In this document: positions 6,249 to 13,671 of the stretch, one piece after another | How positions within the stretch are numbered: position 1 is the stretch's first letter | Layout: each line of letters opens with the position of its first letter | Source: an uncultured Alistipes sp. | Lineage (GTDB): Bacteria; Bacteroidota; Bacteroidia; Bacteroidales; Rikenellaceae | DNA length: 14,256 nucleotides | Assembly: GCA_937895825.1 (NCBI GenBank) | Contig: CALBKP010000064.1 | Coordinates: 1-14,256, forward strand | Direction of reading: 5' to 3' | Position numbers and translations under genes: made by a program | Notes under the pieces: model-generated | Database searches by the model: none | What the model saw: the letters and a program-made list of their open reading frames with translations, nothing else | What the model was told of the DNA's origin: nothing

Positions 6249-7100
6249 TTATAGGGTCACTCTGTTGTTAGGGGAAAATATTGTTGTGTCGCGGCCATCC
6301 ATCACGATTGCTGTTCCGTCGGGTGTGGCTATGGTGAGTGAGTCTGTGGCAAGGCTGTCTGCCACCACAATATCATCCACAATCTCGCGTACGGGTAGTT
6401 GCTCGACAACATCACCCTGCTCCTTATCCATGTTTAGCCACTGCCATCCATACCATACGGCTACGCCCGAAATGATGGCTATGATTAAGATAACAACAAG
6501 CGACGGAACGTTACTGCGCTTAGCCTCCGAACGCTCCTCGCTACGCTTTTTATTCTTGTTCTTATCGTACTTTAGACCTCGGAGATAGGCATCGGGCTTG
6601 CCGAGCGTGAGAAGATCTTCCTCCTCGCGGCTGCTCTTTGTCCTCGAGCTTGTCGACGTGCGCTTCGTCGCAGCTGCGCTTCGTCGTGCCACGGTCTGAC
6701 TCTCGACGATGCGCTGTAACTTAAGCTTCTCGCTGGTGAGCGCCTCAACAGGGGGCTTGATGTTGCCGCCAAAGACCATAGGTTCGCGCTTATGCTTGAA
6801 GATTATGGTGTTGTTCTCGCCACTCGAAAAGTCGCCAAAGCCATTTATTGAGAATATCTCGCCACGGCTAATGGCGTGATGGATGTCGAACACAAAGCGG
6901 TCAATCATGCCGTTGGCCTCGATCTCCTTAGTGCCGTAAGCCATAAGTAGTGAACGTAGAACGCCATCATCGTTACGCATAAGGTCCGAGAAAATGATTA
7001 TTCCCGACGGCTGCTTAACGATAAACGCACCGAGCTTAGGCACAACGATACGCTTGTTGTGCTTGAGATATTCGATGAGTATATTTGTAATAAGCTCCAC
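6249..7100 (-). CDS. HU-like (CCDC81-type) domain protein with one membrane helix
   Basis: A 283-residue protein. Residues 1-105 look like the HU-related domain pair of bacterial CCDC81/SPOR proteins: I-L-I-E-Y-L-K-H-N-K-R-I-V-V-P-K-L-G-A-F (8-26), then I-N-G-F-G-D-F (85-91). A Ser/Arg/Lys-rich linker (135-197) contains the K-P-D-A-Y-L-R-G-L-K-Y block. One hydrophobic helix follows (about 199-218, ending V-W-Y-G-W-Q-W), then an acidic tail of about 60 residues. Family members often end in a peptidoglycan-binding SPOR domain; I do not see one here. With the HU part in the cytosol, the tail would be periplasmic. The start is GTG (7098-7100): a stop codon lies four codons upstream in frame, so no longer start is possible. 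It is the first gene of the secG operon. Function is unknown; the family call is tentative. Confidence 0.7.
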   Translation of the reverse strand: MELITNILIEYLKHNKRIVVPKLGAFIVKQPSGIIIFSDLMRNDDGVLRSLLMAYGTKEIEANGMIDRFVFDIHHAISRGEIFSINGFGDFSSGENNTIIFKHKREPMVFGGNIKPPVEALTSEKLKLQRIVESQTVARRSAAATKRTSTSSRTKSSREEEDLLTLGKPDAYLRGLKYDKNKNKKRSEERSEAKRSNVPSLVVILIIAIISGVAVWYGWQWLNMDKEQGDVVEQLPVREIVDDIVVADSLATDSLTIATPDGTAIVMDGRDTTIFSPNNRVTL

Positions 7101-7129
7101 GTTCTCTGCTTAATTGGTGATATAACGTA

Positions 7130-7137
7130 CAAAGATA
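7130..7137 (-). promoter_or_regulatory. Possible -7 element for the HU-like/secG operon
   Basis: TATCTTTG on the minus strand matches TAnnTTTG exactly and lies 29 bases before the GTG start. I see no TTG at the expected -33 spacing, so this is half a promoter. Confidence 0.4.
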
Positions 7138-7235
7138 CGAATAAAATTCGAATTACTACGGGCTTTGCTCAAAATTATCGCCAAAATATCTTGAGTGATG
7201 TCCCAATGGTCATCCCTTGTTGGTAGTCCATGTCA

Positions 7236-7269
7236 CAAGAAAAGGGGCATCCCGTTTGGAATACCCCTT
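7236..7269 (-). terminator. Intrinsic terminator after the 81-residue DNA-binding gene
   Basis: Positions 7242-7253 and 7258-7269 form a 12-pair stem with a 4-base loop in the minus-strand RNA, counting two G-U wobbles, followed by UUUUCUU. On the plus strand the wobbles become mismatches, so the hairpin favours minus-strand transcription. Confidence 0.8.
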
Positions 7270-7291
7270 ATATTCTTGGCTCAGCGCCCAA

Positions 7292-7537
7292 CTATTTCTG
7301 CTCGTTAAGGATGCGCATTGCTGCATCAAAGATTGTAGTATCATCAAGAGTAACAACGCCACCATCAGGACCCTGCTCAATGTGAATACCGACACCCTCC
7401 TTCGCCTCAAAATGCTTACCGCCAAAGTAGTTACGAACGGTGTCAACATCGATACCCAACTCATCTGCTATGCGCTGCGAGCTGCCACTGGGCAACTTAT
7501 CCTTGATGCGGCGCAGTTCATTAAATGTGATAATCAT
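7292..7537 (-). CDS. Small putative DNA-binding protein (helix-turn-helix)
   Basis: An 81-residue cytosolic protein. Residues 19-38 (S-S-Q-R-I-A-D-E-L-G-I-D-V-D-T-V-R-N-Y-F) read as a helix-turn-helix: a helix with the I-A-x-x-L-G-I turn and then a recognition helix D-T-V-R-N-Y-F. A short beta-rich part follows (H-F-x-x-K-E-G-V-G-I-H-I-E-Q-G-P-D-G-G-V), and then a C-terminal helix (68-79). It resembles a family of small proteins that I recall as widespread and conserved in Bacteroidales and annotated only as DNA-binding protein; targets are unknown to me. It is a single-gene unit with its own promoter (7581-7612) and terminator (7236-7269), between the secG operon and ppdK. The ATG at 7535-7537 is the only reasonable start. 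Confidence 0.72.
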   Translation of the reverse strand: MIITFNELRRIKDKLPSGSSQRIADELGIDVDTVRNYFGGKHFEAKEGVGIHIEQGPDGGVVTLDDTTIFDAAMRILNEQK

Positions 7538-7580
7538 AACTTTTCAAATATTAAGTTAATATTAAATTCGTTTCGCACTA

Positions 7581-7612
7581 CTAAATTAATGCATTTTTTT
7601 GAATCTGCCAAA
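7581..7612 (-). promoter_or_regulatory. Probable promoter of the small DNA-binding gene
   Basis: On the minus strand TTTG (7609-7612) is followed after 20 bases by TAATTTAG (7581-7588), one base away from TAnnTTTG. This leaves a leader of about 40 bases that is rich in A and T. Confidence 0.45.
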
Positions 7613-7701
7613 TAATTACGACTAATTTTTAAAAAAATGTAATTATTCTTCGCTATTGCCTATCTTGCATAGATATTTAGTTATGCATTACGTCGTAGAC
7701 T

Positions 7702-7737
7702 AAAAACAGAGGAGCTGCCCAACTTAGGCAGCTCCTC
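7702..7737 (-). terminator. Intrinsic terminator of ppdK
   Basis: GAGGAGCTGCC (7709-7719) and GGCAGCTCCTC (7727-7737) form a perfect 11-pair stem with a 7-base loop. On the minus strand the stem is followed by TGTTTTTA. The stem begins 20 bases after the ppdK stop. Confidence 0.9.
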
Positions 7738-7757
7738 ACTATAATCATTCTACTCGA

Positions 7758-10487
7758 TTATTTCTCGTTAAGAGCGGCGTGTGCTGCAGCCAATCGTGCG
7801 ATAGGCACACGGAATGGAGAACAGCTCACGTAGTTCAAGCCTGCGTAGTGGCAGAACTCTACTGATGAAGGCTCGCCACCGTGCTCACCACAGATACCGC
7901 ACTTCAAGTCGGGACGAGTGGTGCGACCCTTAAATACAGCCTCACGGATAAGCTGGCCTACGCCGTTGCGATCCAAGATCTTGAAAGGATCGTTCTTGAG
8001 GATGTTCTTCTCAAGGTAGATAGGCAAGAACTTAGCGATATCGTCACGCGAGAAACCGAGAGTCATCTGGGTAAGGTCGTTAGTACCGAACGAGAAGAAC
8101 TCTGCAACCTCAGCAATCTGGTTAGCGGTAACAGCTGCACGAGGAACCTCAATCATTGTACCTACGAGGTAGTCGATGCGGTCGTTACGCTCAGCGAATA
8201 CAGCCTCAGCAGTCTTGTCGATGATGTTCTTCTGGTAGCGGAGCTCCTTGTGGTTACCTACCAATGGAACCATGATCTCTACCTTAACGGGAGTGCCAGT
8301 AGCCTTAACGTTCATTGCAGCCTCGATGATAGCGCGTGCCTGCATCTCGGTAATCTCGGGATAAGTGTTACCTAAGCGGCAACCACGGTGACCAAGCATT
8401 GGGTTAACCTCGTGCAACGCCTCAACCTTAGCAACAACTTTCTCGAAAGGAATGCCCATAGCCTCAGCCATATCCTTCTGATCCTTCTCAGTGTTAGGAG
8501 CGAACTCGTGCAAAGGTGGATCGAGAAGACGTACGATCACGGGATAGCCGTTCATAACCTTGAAGAGACCCTCAAAGTCACCACGCTGCATAGGAAGCAA
8601 CTTGGCAAGAGCCACGCGACGACCAGCCTCATCATCCGAAAGGATCATCTCGCGGATAGCCTTGATACGATCACCCTCGAAGAACATGTGCTCTGTACGG
8701 CAGAGACCGATACCCTGAGCACCGAAAGCGAATGCCTGCTCAGCATCACGAGGAGTATCTGCGTTAGCACGAACGTTCATCTTAGAATACTTACCTGCGA
8801 GCTCCATCAACTGACCGAAATCGCCGTCGAGGTTAGCTGCCTGAGTGGCTACCTGGCCGAGGTAAACCTCACCAGTTGAACCGTTGAGTGAAATCCAGTC
8901 ACCCTCCTTGATCTCGTAGCCGTTAACCTTGATAGTACGAGCCTTGTAGTCAATCTCAAGCTCACCTGCACCCGACACGCAGCACTTACCCATACCACGA
9001 GCCACAACGGCAGCGTGTGAGGTCATACCACCACGTGCGGTGAGAATACCGGCAGCATCCAACATGCCCTTCAAGTCCTCGGGCGATGTCTCGATACGAA
9101 CGAGGATAGCCTTCTGTCCAGTCTCGTTGAGTACCTTCTCAGCATCGTCGGCGAAGAATACTACAGGACCAGTAGCTGCACCAGGAGATGCGGGAAGACC
9201 CTTAACGATAACCTTAGCATTCTTGATAGCCTTCTTGTCAAAAACGGGGTGGAGGAGCTCATCGAGCTTCTCGGGCTCACAACGCAATACAGCGGTCTTC
9301 TCGTCGATAAGACCCTCGCGGAGCATATCCATAGCGATCTTTACCATAGCAGCACCGGTACGCTTACCGTTACGGCACTGCAACATCCAGAGCTTACCGT
9401 CCTGGATAGTGAACTCGATATCCTGCATGTCTGTAAAGTACTCCTCAAGGTGCTTCTGGATACCGTTAAGCTCAGCATAAACCTCGGGCATAACCTCCTC
9501 CAATGAGGGGTACTTCGATACGCGCTCCTCCTCAGAGATGTTCTGAGCAGCAGCCCAACGCTTAGAACCCTCGATGGTGATCTGCTGAGGTGTGCGGATA
9601 CCTGCAACAACATCCTCACCCTGAGCGTTGATAAGATACTCACCGTTGAAGATGTTCTCACCAGTAGCAGCATCACGTGAGAATGCTACACCAGTTGCTG
9701 AGTTCTCACCCATGTTACCGAATACCATGGCCTGAACAGATACTGCAGTACCCCAAGCCTCGGGAATGTTGTTGAGCTTACGATAGAGGATTGCACGCTC
9801 GTTCATCCATGAGCCGAACACAGCGCAGATAGCACCCCAGAGCTGCTCCCAAGCACTTGTTGGGAACTCCTTGCCTGTCTGCTCCTTAACAGCAGCTTTG
9901 AATGCTGCAACGAGCTCCTTGAGGTCGTCAGTAGTAAGGTCTGTGTCGGCCTTAACACCGCGCTTCTCCTTCTGTGCCTCGATGATAACCTCAAATGGAT
10001 CGTGATCCTCCTTAGACGCAGGCTTCATGTCAAGAACAACGTCGCCGTACATCTGTACGAAACGACGGTATGAATCCCATGCAAAACGAGGGTTGCCCGA
10101 GAGCTTAGCGATAGCCTCCACTGCCTCGTCGTTCATACCGAGGTTGAGGATGGTATCCATCATACCGGGCATTGAAGCGCGAGCACCTGAACGTACTGAT
10201 ACCAAAAGGGGAAGGTTTGAATCGCCAAACTTGCGACCTGTGAGGTTCTCGATGTTCTTGATAGCGGCCTCTACCTCGGGACGCAACAACTCGATAACAC
10301 GCTCCTTACCCTCCTTGTAGTACTCCGAACATACGTCGGTAGTGATGGTGAATCCCGGAGGTACGGGAATACCAATCAAATTCATCTCGGCGAGGTTGGC
10401 ACCCTTACCACCGAGTAACTCTCGCATCTTGCCATTACCCTCAGCCTCCTTGTTGCCGAAGGTGTAGACACGTTTTACATCTGCCAT
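7758..10487 (-). CDS. ppdK: Pyruvate, phosphate dikinase
   Basis: A 909-residue cytosolic enzyme that interconverts pyruvate + ATP + phosphate with PEP + AMP + pyrophosphate; in anaerobes it can run toward pyruvate to make ATP from PPi, or toward PEP for gluconeogenesis. The N-terminal ATP-grasp part has G-G-K-G-A-N-L-A-E-M (26-35), S-V-R-S-G-A-R-A-S-M-P-G-M-M (97-110) and G-I-R-T-P-Q (296-301). The swivelling phosphohistidine domain carries GGMTSHAAVVARG (486-498), with His491 the phosphorylated residue and Thr489 the site targeted by regulatory kinases in relatives. The C-terminal TIM barrel holds L-G-H-R-G-C-R-L-G and the C-G-I-C-G-E-H-G-G loop, where Cys866 is the catalytic acid. Length is typical (870-910). 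It is transcribed alone, with a strong promoter and terminator. Codon use looks highly biased, as for an abundant protein. Confidence 0.97.
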   Translation of the reverse strand: MADVKRVYTFGNKEAEGNGKMRELLGGKGANLAEMNLIGIPVPPGFTITTDVCSEYYKEGKERVIELLRPEVEAAIKNIENLTGRKFGDSNLPLLVSVRSGARASMPGMMDTILNLGMNDEAVEAIAKLSGNPRFAWDSYRRFVQMYGDVVLDMKPASKEDHDPFEVIIEAQKEKRGVKADTDLTTDDLKELVAAFKAAVKEQTGKEFPTSAWEQLWGAICAVFGSWMNERAILYRKLNNIPEAWGTAVSVQAMVFGNMGENSATGVAFSRDAATGENIFNGEYLINAQGEDVVAGIRTPQQITIEGSKRWAAAQNISEEERVSKYPSLEEVMPEVYAELNGIQKHLEEYFTDMQDIEFTIQDGKLWMLQCRNGKRTGAAMVKIAMDMLREGLIDEKTAVLRCEPEKLDELLHPVFDKKAIKNAKVIVKGLPASPGAATGPVVFFADDAEKVLNETGQKAILVRIETSPEDLKGMLDAAGILTARGGMTSHAAVVARGMGKCCVSGAGELEIDYKARTIKVNGYEIKEGDWISLNGSTGEVYLGQVATQAANLDGDFGQLMELAGKYSKMNVRANADTPRDAEQAFAFGAQGIGLCRTEHMFFEGDRIKAIREMILSDDEAGRRVALAKLLPMQRGDFEGLFKVMNGYPVIVRLLDPPLHEFAPNTEKDQKDMAEAMGIPFEKVVAKVEALHEVNPMLGHRGCRLGNTYPEITEMQARAIIEAAMNVKATGTPVKVEIMVPLVGNHKELRYQKNIIDKTAEAVFAERNDRIDYLVGTMIEVPRAAVTANQIAEVAEFFSFGTNDLTQMTLGFSRDDIAKFLPIYLEKNILKNDPFKILDRNGVGQLIREAVFKGRTTRPDLKCGICGEHGGEPSSVEFCHYAGLNYVSCSPFRVPIARLAAAHAALNEK

Positions 10488-10571
10488 AATCTTCTGGTTT
10501 ATAATTAGTTAATATGTTAATTGTCTATATACGCATATATGCGAGGGAGATTTCTCGCCTCGAATAGCTTA

Positions 10572-10602
10572 CAAAAGTAAATATTTTTTTTCGAAAATGC
10601 AA
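10572..10602 (-). promoter_or_regulatory. Bacteroidetes-type promoter for ppdK
   Basis: On the minus strand TACTTTTG (10572-10579) matches TAnnTTTG, and TTG (10600-10602) lies 20 bases upstream. The predicted leader is about 75 bases long and contains a near-palindromic ATATACGCATATATGCG stretch near 10535-10552. No terminator for mnmA is evident in the 10488-10666 gap. Confidence 0.7.
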
Positions 10603-10666
10603 TAATTATGCGCTAAATCTGTCAACGAGCTACGATTTATTTCGAGCGAACAGACCGCTTATTGCT

Positions 10667-11842
10667 CTATCGGCTGATAACGCCACTGCCTGCGAGTACA
10701 TCGCCATCGTACCACGCGGCAAACTGACCCGCTGTTATGCCACGCTGAGCCTCGTCGAAGAGGATATAAAGACCGTCGCTGTCCATGATGAGCTCTGCCG
10801 CTTGCAATGGCTGACGATAGCGTATACGCACCATGTATCTACGACGCTCACCCTCGTGCAACCTATCTGTGGTATCGACCCAGTGTATATCTGTTAGTTC
10901 TATTTTGAGTGCCTTGCGGTATAGGCCTGGGTGATTATCCCCTTCGCCCACGAAGATAGCGTTTGCCGCGATGTCGGTACCGAGGACAAAGAGTGACTCC
11001 TTGCGGCCGCCTATGCCTAAGCCCTTACGCTGGCCTATGGTGTAGAAGTGCGCACCTTGGTGCGTGCCTATCTTCTTACCATCTCGTATGGTCATGCGAT
11101 ATGGCTCTGCAAGTGCTTTATAATCTGTATCTTCGCAATTGCGCAAGAAGCGTGGTGAGTGGGGTAGTATCTCGTGAACATTACCCTCCTTGGCCTTGAG
11201 TTTTTGTTGTAGGAATATCGGTAGGTCAACCTTGCCAACGAAGCAGATGCCTTGTGAATCTTTGCGCTTTGCTGTGGCCAATTTCTGCTCCTCGGCTATG
11301 CGGCGTACCTCGGGCTTGAGGAGGTGACCTATGGGAAACATAGCGTAGTGTAGCTGCTCCTGTGTAAGCTGGCATAGGAAGTAGCTCTGATCCTTATTCG
11401 GGTCGCTTCCGGCCAATAATTTATAGTGCGTGACACCATTACTATCTATCCACTCTTCGCGTCGGCAGTAGTGTCCCGTAGCTACGCGCTCAGCACCCAA
11501 TTTGAGTGCCTCTTTGAGAAATACGTCGAACTTAATCTCACGGTTGCACAGTACGTCGGGATTTGGAGTGCGTCCCGCCTCATACTCTGCAAACATGTAG
11601 TCCACGACCCTCTTGCGGTACTCCTCCGAGAGGTCGACATAGTGAAACTCTATATCTAAACGCTTGGCTACAAGCTCGGCAAATACCTGATCGTCGTACC
11701 AAGGACAGTCGCCCTCGAGCGTGCCTGTTGTGTCGTGCCAGTTACGCATAAAGAGACCGATGACCTCGTGCCCCTCAGCTTTGAGTAGGTACGCGGCCAC
11801 CGATGAGTCCACACCTCCGGATAGTCCGACAACGACGCGCAT
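10667..11842 (-). CDS. mnmA: tRNA-specific 2-thiouridylase MnmA
   Basis: A 391-residue enzyme that puts sulfur on C2 of the wobble uridine (U34) of tRNA-Lys, -Glu and -Gln. The N-terminal ATP-pyrophosphatase loop is SGGVDSS (8-14). The two catalytic cysteines are Cys99 in N-P-D-V-L-C-N and Cys200 in S-Q-G-I-C-F. The tRNA-contact segments G-H-Y-C-R-R (123-128) and D-Q-S-Y-F-L (151-156) are present, as are the C-terminal beta-barrel motifs such as Y-T-I-G-Q-R-K-G-L-G-I. Length is usual for the family, slightly long. The start is 6 bases after the folE stop, so the two genes share a transcript. No TusA-E genes are visible; Bacteroidetes may supply sulfur directly from a cysteine desulfurase. Confidence 0.96.
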   Translation of the reverse strand: MRVVVGLSGGVDSSVAAYLLKAEGHEVIGLFMRNWHDTTGTLEGDCPWYDDQVFAELVAKRLDIEFHYVDLSEEYRKRVVDYMFAEYEAGRTPNPDVLCNREIKFDVFLKEALKLGAERVATGHYCRREEWIDSNGVTHYKLLAGSDPNKDQSYFLCQLTQEQLHYAMFPIGHLLKPEVRRIAEEQKLATAKRKDSQGICFVGKVDLPIFLQQKLKAKEGNVHEILPHSPRFLRNCEDTDYKALAEPYRMTIRDGKKIGTHQGAHFYTIGQRKGLGIGGRKESLFVLGTDIAANAIFVGEGDNHPGLYRKALKIELTDIHWVDTTDRLHEGERRRYMVRIRYRQPLQAAELIMDSDGLYILFDEAQRGITAGQFAAWYDGDVLAGSGVISR

Positions 11843-11848
11843 AGAGTG

Positions 11849-12451
11849 CTATTTAATCAACTGCATAAACTCATCGCGTGTACGAGGATCCGAGAGGAAT
11901 ATGCCCGTAAAGGCTGATGTCGTTGTTATAGAGCGCTGCTTCTCGACACCACGCATCTGCATACATGTATGGCTCGCCTCGATAACGACGGCAACACCTA
12001 CGGGGTTCAAGGCCTGCTGTATGCTGTCGCGTATCTGTACCGTAAGACGCTCCTGCACCTGAAGACGACGGGCGAAGCACTCGACAACGCGCGCAATCTT
12101 CGAGAGGCCAGTGATATGGCCGTTGGGAATGTATGCGACGTGTGCCTTGCCTATAAATGGCAACATATGGTGCTCACACACCGAGAATAGCTCAATGTCC
12201 TTTACGAGTACCATCTGCTGATACTCCTCCTCGAACATCGCCGAGCGTAGTATGGCGATAGGGTCTTGAGCATATCCCTTGGTGATGAACGACATAGCCT
12301 TAGCCACGCGCTCAGGCGTTTTGATGAGACCCTCGCGGTCGGGATCTTCGCCCAAGAGTCGCAAGATCTCGCGGTAGTGAACCATGAGCTCGGCTATCTT
12401 CTCACCGTTATATATATCCTCACGTGTGTAATTCGAAGTAAACTCCTCCAT
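11849..12451 (-). CDS. folE: GTP cyclohydrolase I
   Basis: A 200-residue enzyme converting GTP to 7,8-dihydroneopterin triphosphate and formate, the first step of tetrahydrofolate synthesis and also of queuosine precursor synthesis. Zinc ligands are Cys92 and His95 in the V-C-E-H-H-M-L-P-F motif and Cys163 in H-T-C-M-Q-M-R-G. Other signatures are D-R-E-G-L-I-K-T-P-E-R-V (38-49) and G-L-S-K-I-A-R-V-V (115-123). The length matches type IA enzymes, which form toroidal decamers. It is first in a two-gene operon with mnmA and has a TAnnTTTG element 25 bases upstream. The ATG at 12449-12451 gives a normal N-terminus. Confidence 0.96.
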   Translation of the reverse strand: MEEFTSNYTREDIYNGEKIAELMVHYREILRLLGEDPDREGLIKTPERVAKAMSFITKGYAQDPIAILRSAMFEEEYQQMVLVKDIELFSVCEHHMLPFIGKAHVAYIPNGHITGLSKIARVVECFARRLQVQERLTVQIRDSIQQALNPVGVAVVIEASHTCMQMRGVEKQRSITTTSAFTGIFLSDPRTRDEFMQLIK

Positions 12452-12475
12452 AAACGTTATTCTTTTATTCTTTTA

Positions 12476-12483
12476 CAAAGGTA
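12476..12483 (-). promoter_or_regulatory. -7 promoter element for folE-mnmA
   Basis: TACCTTTG on the minus strand is an exact match to TAnnTTTG and identical to the rpsF element. The -33 region is T-rich (TTTTCGTTTT) without a clear TTTG. It lies only about 30 bases downstream of the rimM terminator. Confidence 0.6.
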
Positions 12484-12514
12484 GTATAAAAAGTTTAAAA
12501 CGAAAATTTTTTGC

Positions 12515-12547
12515 AAAAAAAGAGGTGCCGTTGCTGTTAACGACACC
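12515..12547 (-). terminator. Intrinsic terminator of rpsP-rimM
   Basis: In the minus-strand RNA GGUGUCGUU pairs with AACGGCACC (12539-12547 with 12524-12532) around a 6-base loop, including one U-G wobble, followed by UCUUUUUUU. It begins about 40 bases after the rimM stop. Confidence 0.85.
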
Positions 12548-12588
12548 CACCGTTCCGTTGTTTGACTACCGCCTGAACAGATCCTCGG

Positions 12589-13083
12589 TTAAAGCTCCAG
12601 GAGGCCTTCGGGTAGCACAAACTTTATCTTTCCCTCATCAAAGTCGATGCCAGCAATGAACTCCTCGGCGGCGGGCACAAGATGGCTATTGCCGTCGATG
12701 GTAATCTCGAAGAGTGGGTTTGCCTCGCTATCGTAGTAGTCGGTGATCTCGCCACGCTTGTCGCCAACGATGGCATCGAAGCCTATGAGATCCTCCATGT
12801 AAAACTCGTCATCCTCGTTGTCGTCATCCTCGTCGATGAATATCTCGCGTCCCACGAGGTAATCCTCCGCACGACGCTCAGTGTCAATATCGTCGAAGTG
12901 GACAATAGCGCCGGCCTTACCGCGGCGCTCAAACGAAGAACAAAATAGAGGAACCGCGAGTTCGTCTATCTTGACAAACAGCGGTTCCTCATTTTGGAAA
13001 TCGTCGGGGAAGTTGGCGTAAAGTGTGATCATCACACCGCCATCAGTGCCGAAGAGTCGGCCTATACGTCCCACGGCGATCAT
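12589..13083 (-). CDS. rimM: Ribosome maturation factor RimM
   Basis: A 164-residue protein that binds uS19 and helps mature the 3' domain of the 30S head. The N-terminal barrel begins M-I-A-V-G-R-I-G-R-L-F-G. The C-terminal PRC barrel has L-I-G-F-D-A-I-V (99-106), N-P-L-F-E-I (122-127), H-L-V-P-A-A-E-E-F-I (134-143) and the closing L-P-E-G-L-L-E-L. The linker between barrels has an acidic run D-E-D-D-D-N-E-D-D-E (84-93). The start is the ATG at 13081-13083; the reading frame is open further upstream, but that part only overlaps rpsP out of frame and encodes Leu/Arg-rich nonsense. It follows rpsP by 13 bases. The usual next genes trmD and rplS are absent. Confidence 0.92.
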   Translation of the reverse strand: MIAVGRIGRLFGTDGGVMITLYANFPDDFQNEEPLFVKIDELAVPLFCSSFERRGKAGAIVHFDDIDTERRAEDYLVGREIFIDEDDDNEDDEFYMEDLIGFDAIVGDKRGEITDYYDSEANPLFEITIDGNSHLVPAAEEFIAGIDFDEGKIKFVLPEGLLEL

Positions 13084-13096
13084 CGCACCTCGGAGA

Positions 13097-13633
13097 TTAA
13101 GCCTCAGTAGCCTCCTCTGCGGGAGCCTCGGCAGCAGCAGCCTCAGCAGCGGCCTCAGCAGCAGCGGCAGCCTCAGCAGCCTTCTTCTCAGCGATGGCAG
13201 CAGCACGATCCTCCTTGATCTTAACCTCGGCAGCGAGCTGTGCCTTCTTAGCAGCGTTAGCGTCAGAAGCGAGCTTGTTAGCCTTAGCATCGATCTTTGA
13301 CTGCTTGCCCTCAGCCCACTTGTTAAAGCGTGCCTCAGCCTCAGCCTCAGAGAATGCGCCCTTAGCAACACCACCCAAGAGGTGCTTCTTATACATTACG
13401 CCCTTGTACGAGAGAATTGCTCGACAAGTATCCGTAGGTTGTGCGCCCTTAAGTAACCAATCCAAAGCTCGGTCGAACTTCAAATCGATTGTAGCAGGAT
13501 TCGTGTTGGGGTTATAAGTACCCAACTTCTCGATGAACTTACCATCACGTGGCGCTCTGCTATCTGCGGCAACGATGTGGTAGAAAGCATAACCCTTCTT
13601 ACCGTGACGTGCCAAACGAATTTTAACAGCCAT
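13097..13633 (-). CDS. rpsP: 30S ribosomal protein bS16 with long Ala/Glu-rich C-terminal tail
   Basis: A 178-residue bS16. The first 85 or so residues are the conserved core: M-A-V-K-I-R-L-A-R-H-G-K-K (1-13), the Y-H-I-V-A-A-D-S-R-A-P-R-D-G segment (18-31), E-K-L-G-T-Y-N-P (35-42) and the D-W-L-L-K-G-A-Q-P-T-D (58-68) helix. E. coli bS16 ends near residue 82; here an added Lys/Ala region (105-150) leads into an Ala/Glu tail ending A-P-A-E-E-A-T-E-A. Long tails on bS16 occur in Bacteroidetes, so this is lineage-typical rather than a fusion. It has its own strong promoter (13696-13726) and is co-transcribed with rimM. Confidence 0.95.
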   Translation of the reverse strand: MAVKIRLARHGKKGYAFYHIVAADSRAPRDGKFIEKLGTYNPNTNPATIDLKFDRALDWLLKGAQPTDTCRAILSYKGVMYKKHLLGGVAKGAFSEAEAEARFNKWAEGKQSKIDAKANKLASDANAAKKAQLAAEVKIKEDRAAAIAEKKAAEAAAAAEAAAEAAAAEAPAEEATEA

Positions 13634-13671
13634 TTTGCTATAAAATTTATTGGTTAATAATTAATACGCAT

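Noticed and set aside
7881..8879. Two long plus-strand open frames (164 and 163 codons) opposite ppdK
   Set aside because: They lie wholly antisense to a strongly conserved ppdK, show no recognisable motif and have no promoter. Biased codon use in ppdK keeps the opposite frame open.
12589..13374. A 261-codon version of rimM starting inside rpsP
   Set aside because: The extra 97 codons are Leu/Arg-rich and are only an out-of-frame reading of the rpsP tail. The ATG at 13081-13083 gives a normal RimM start.
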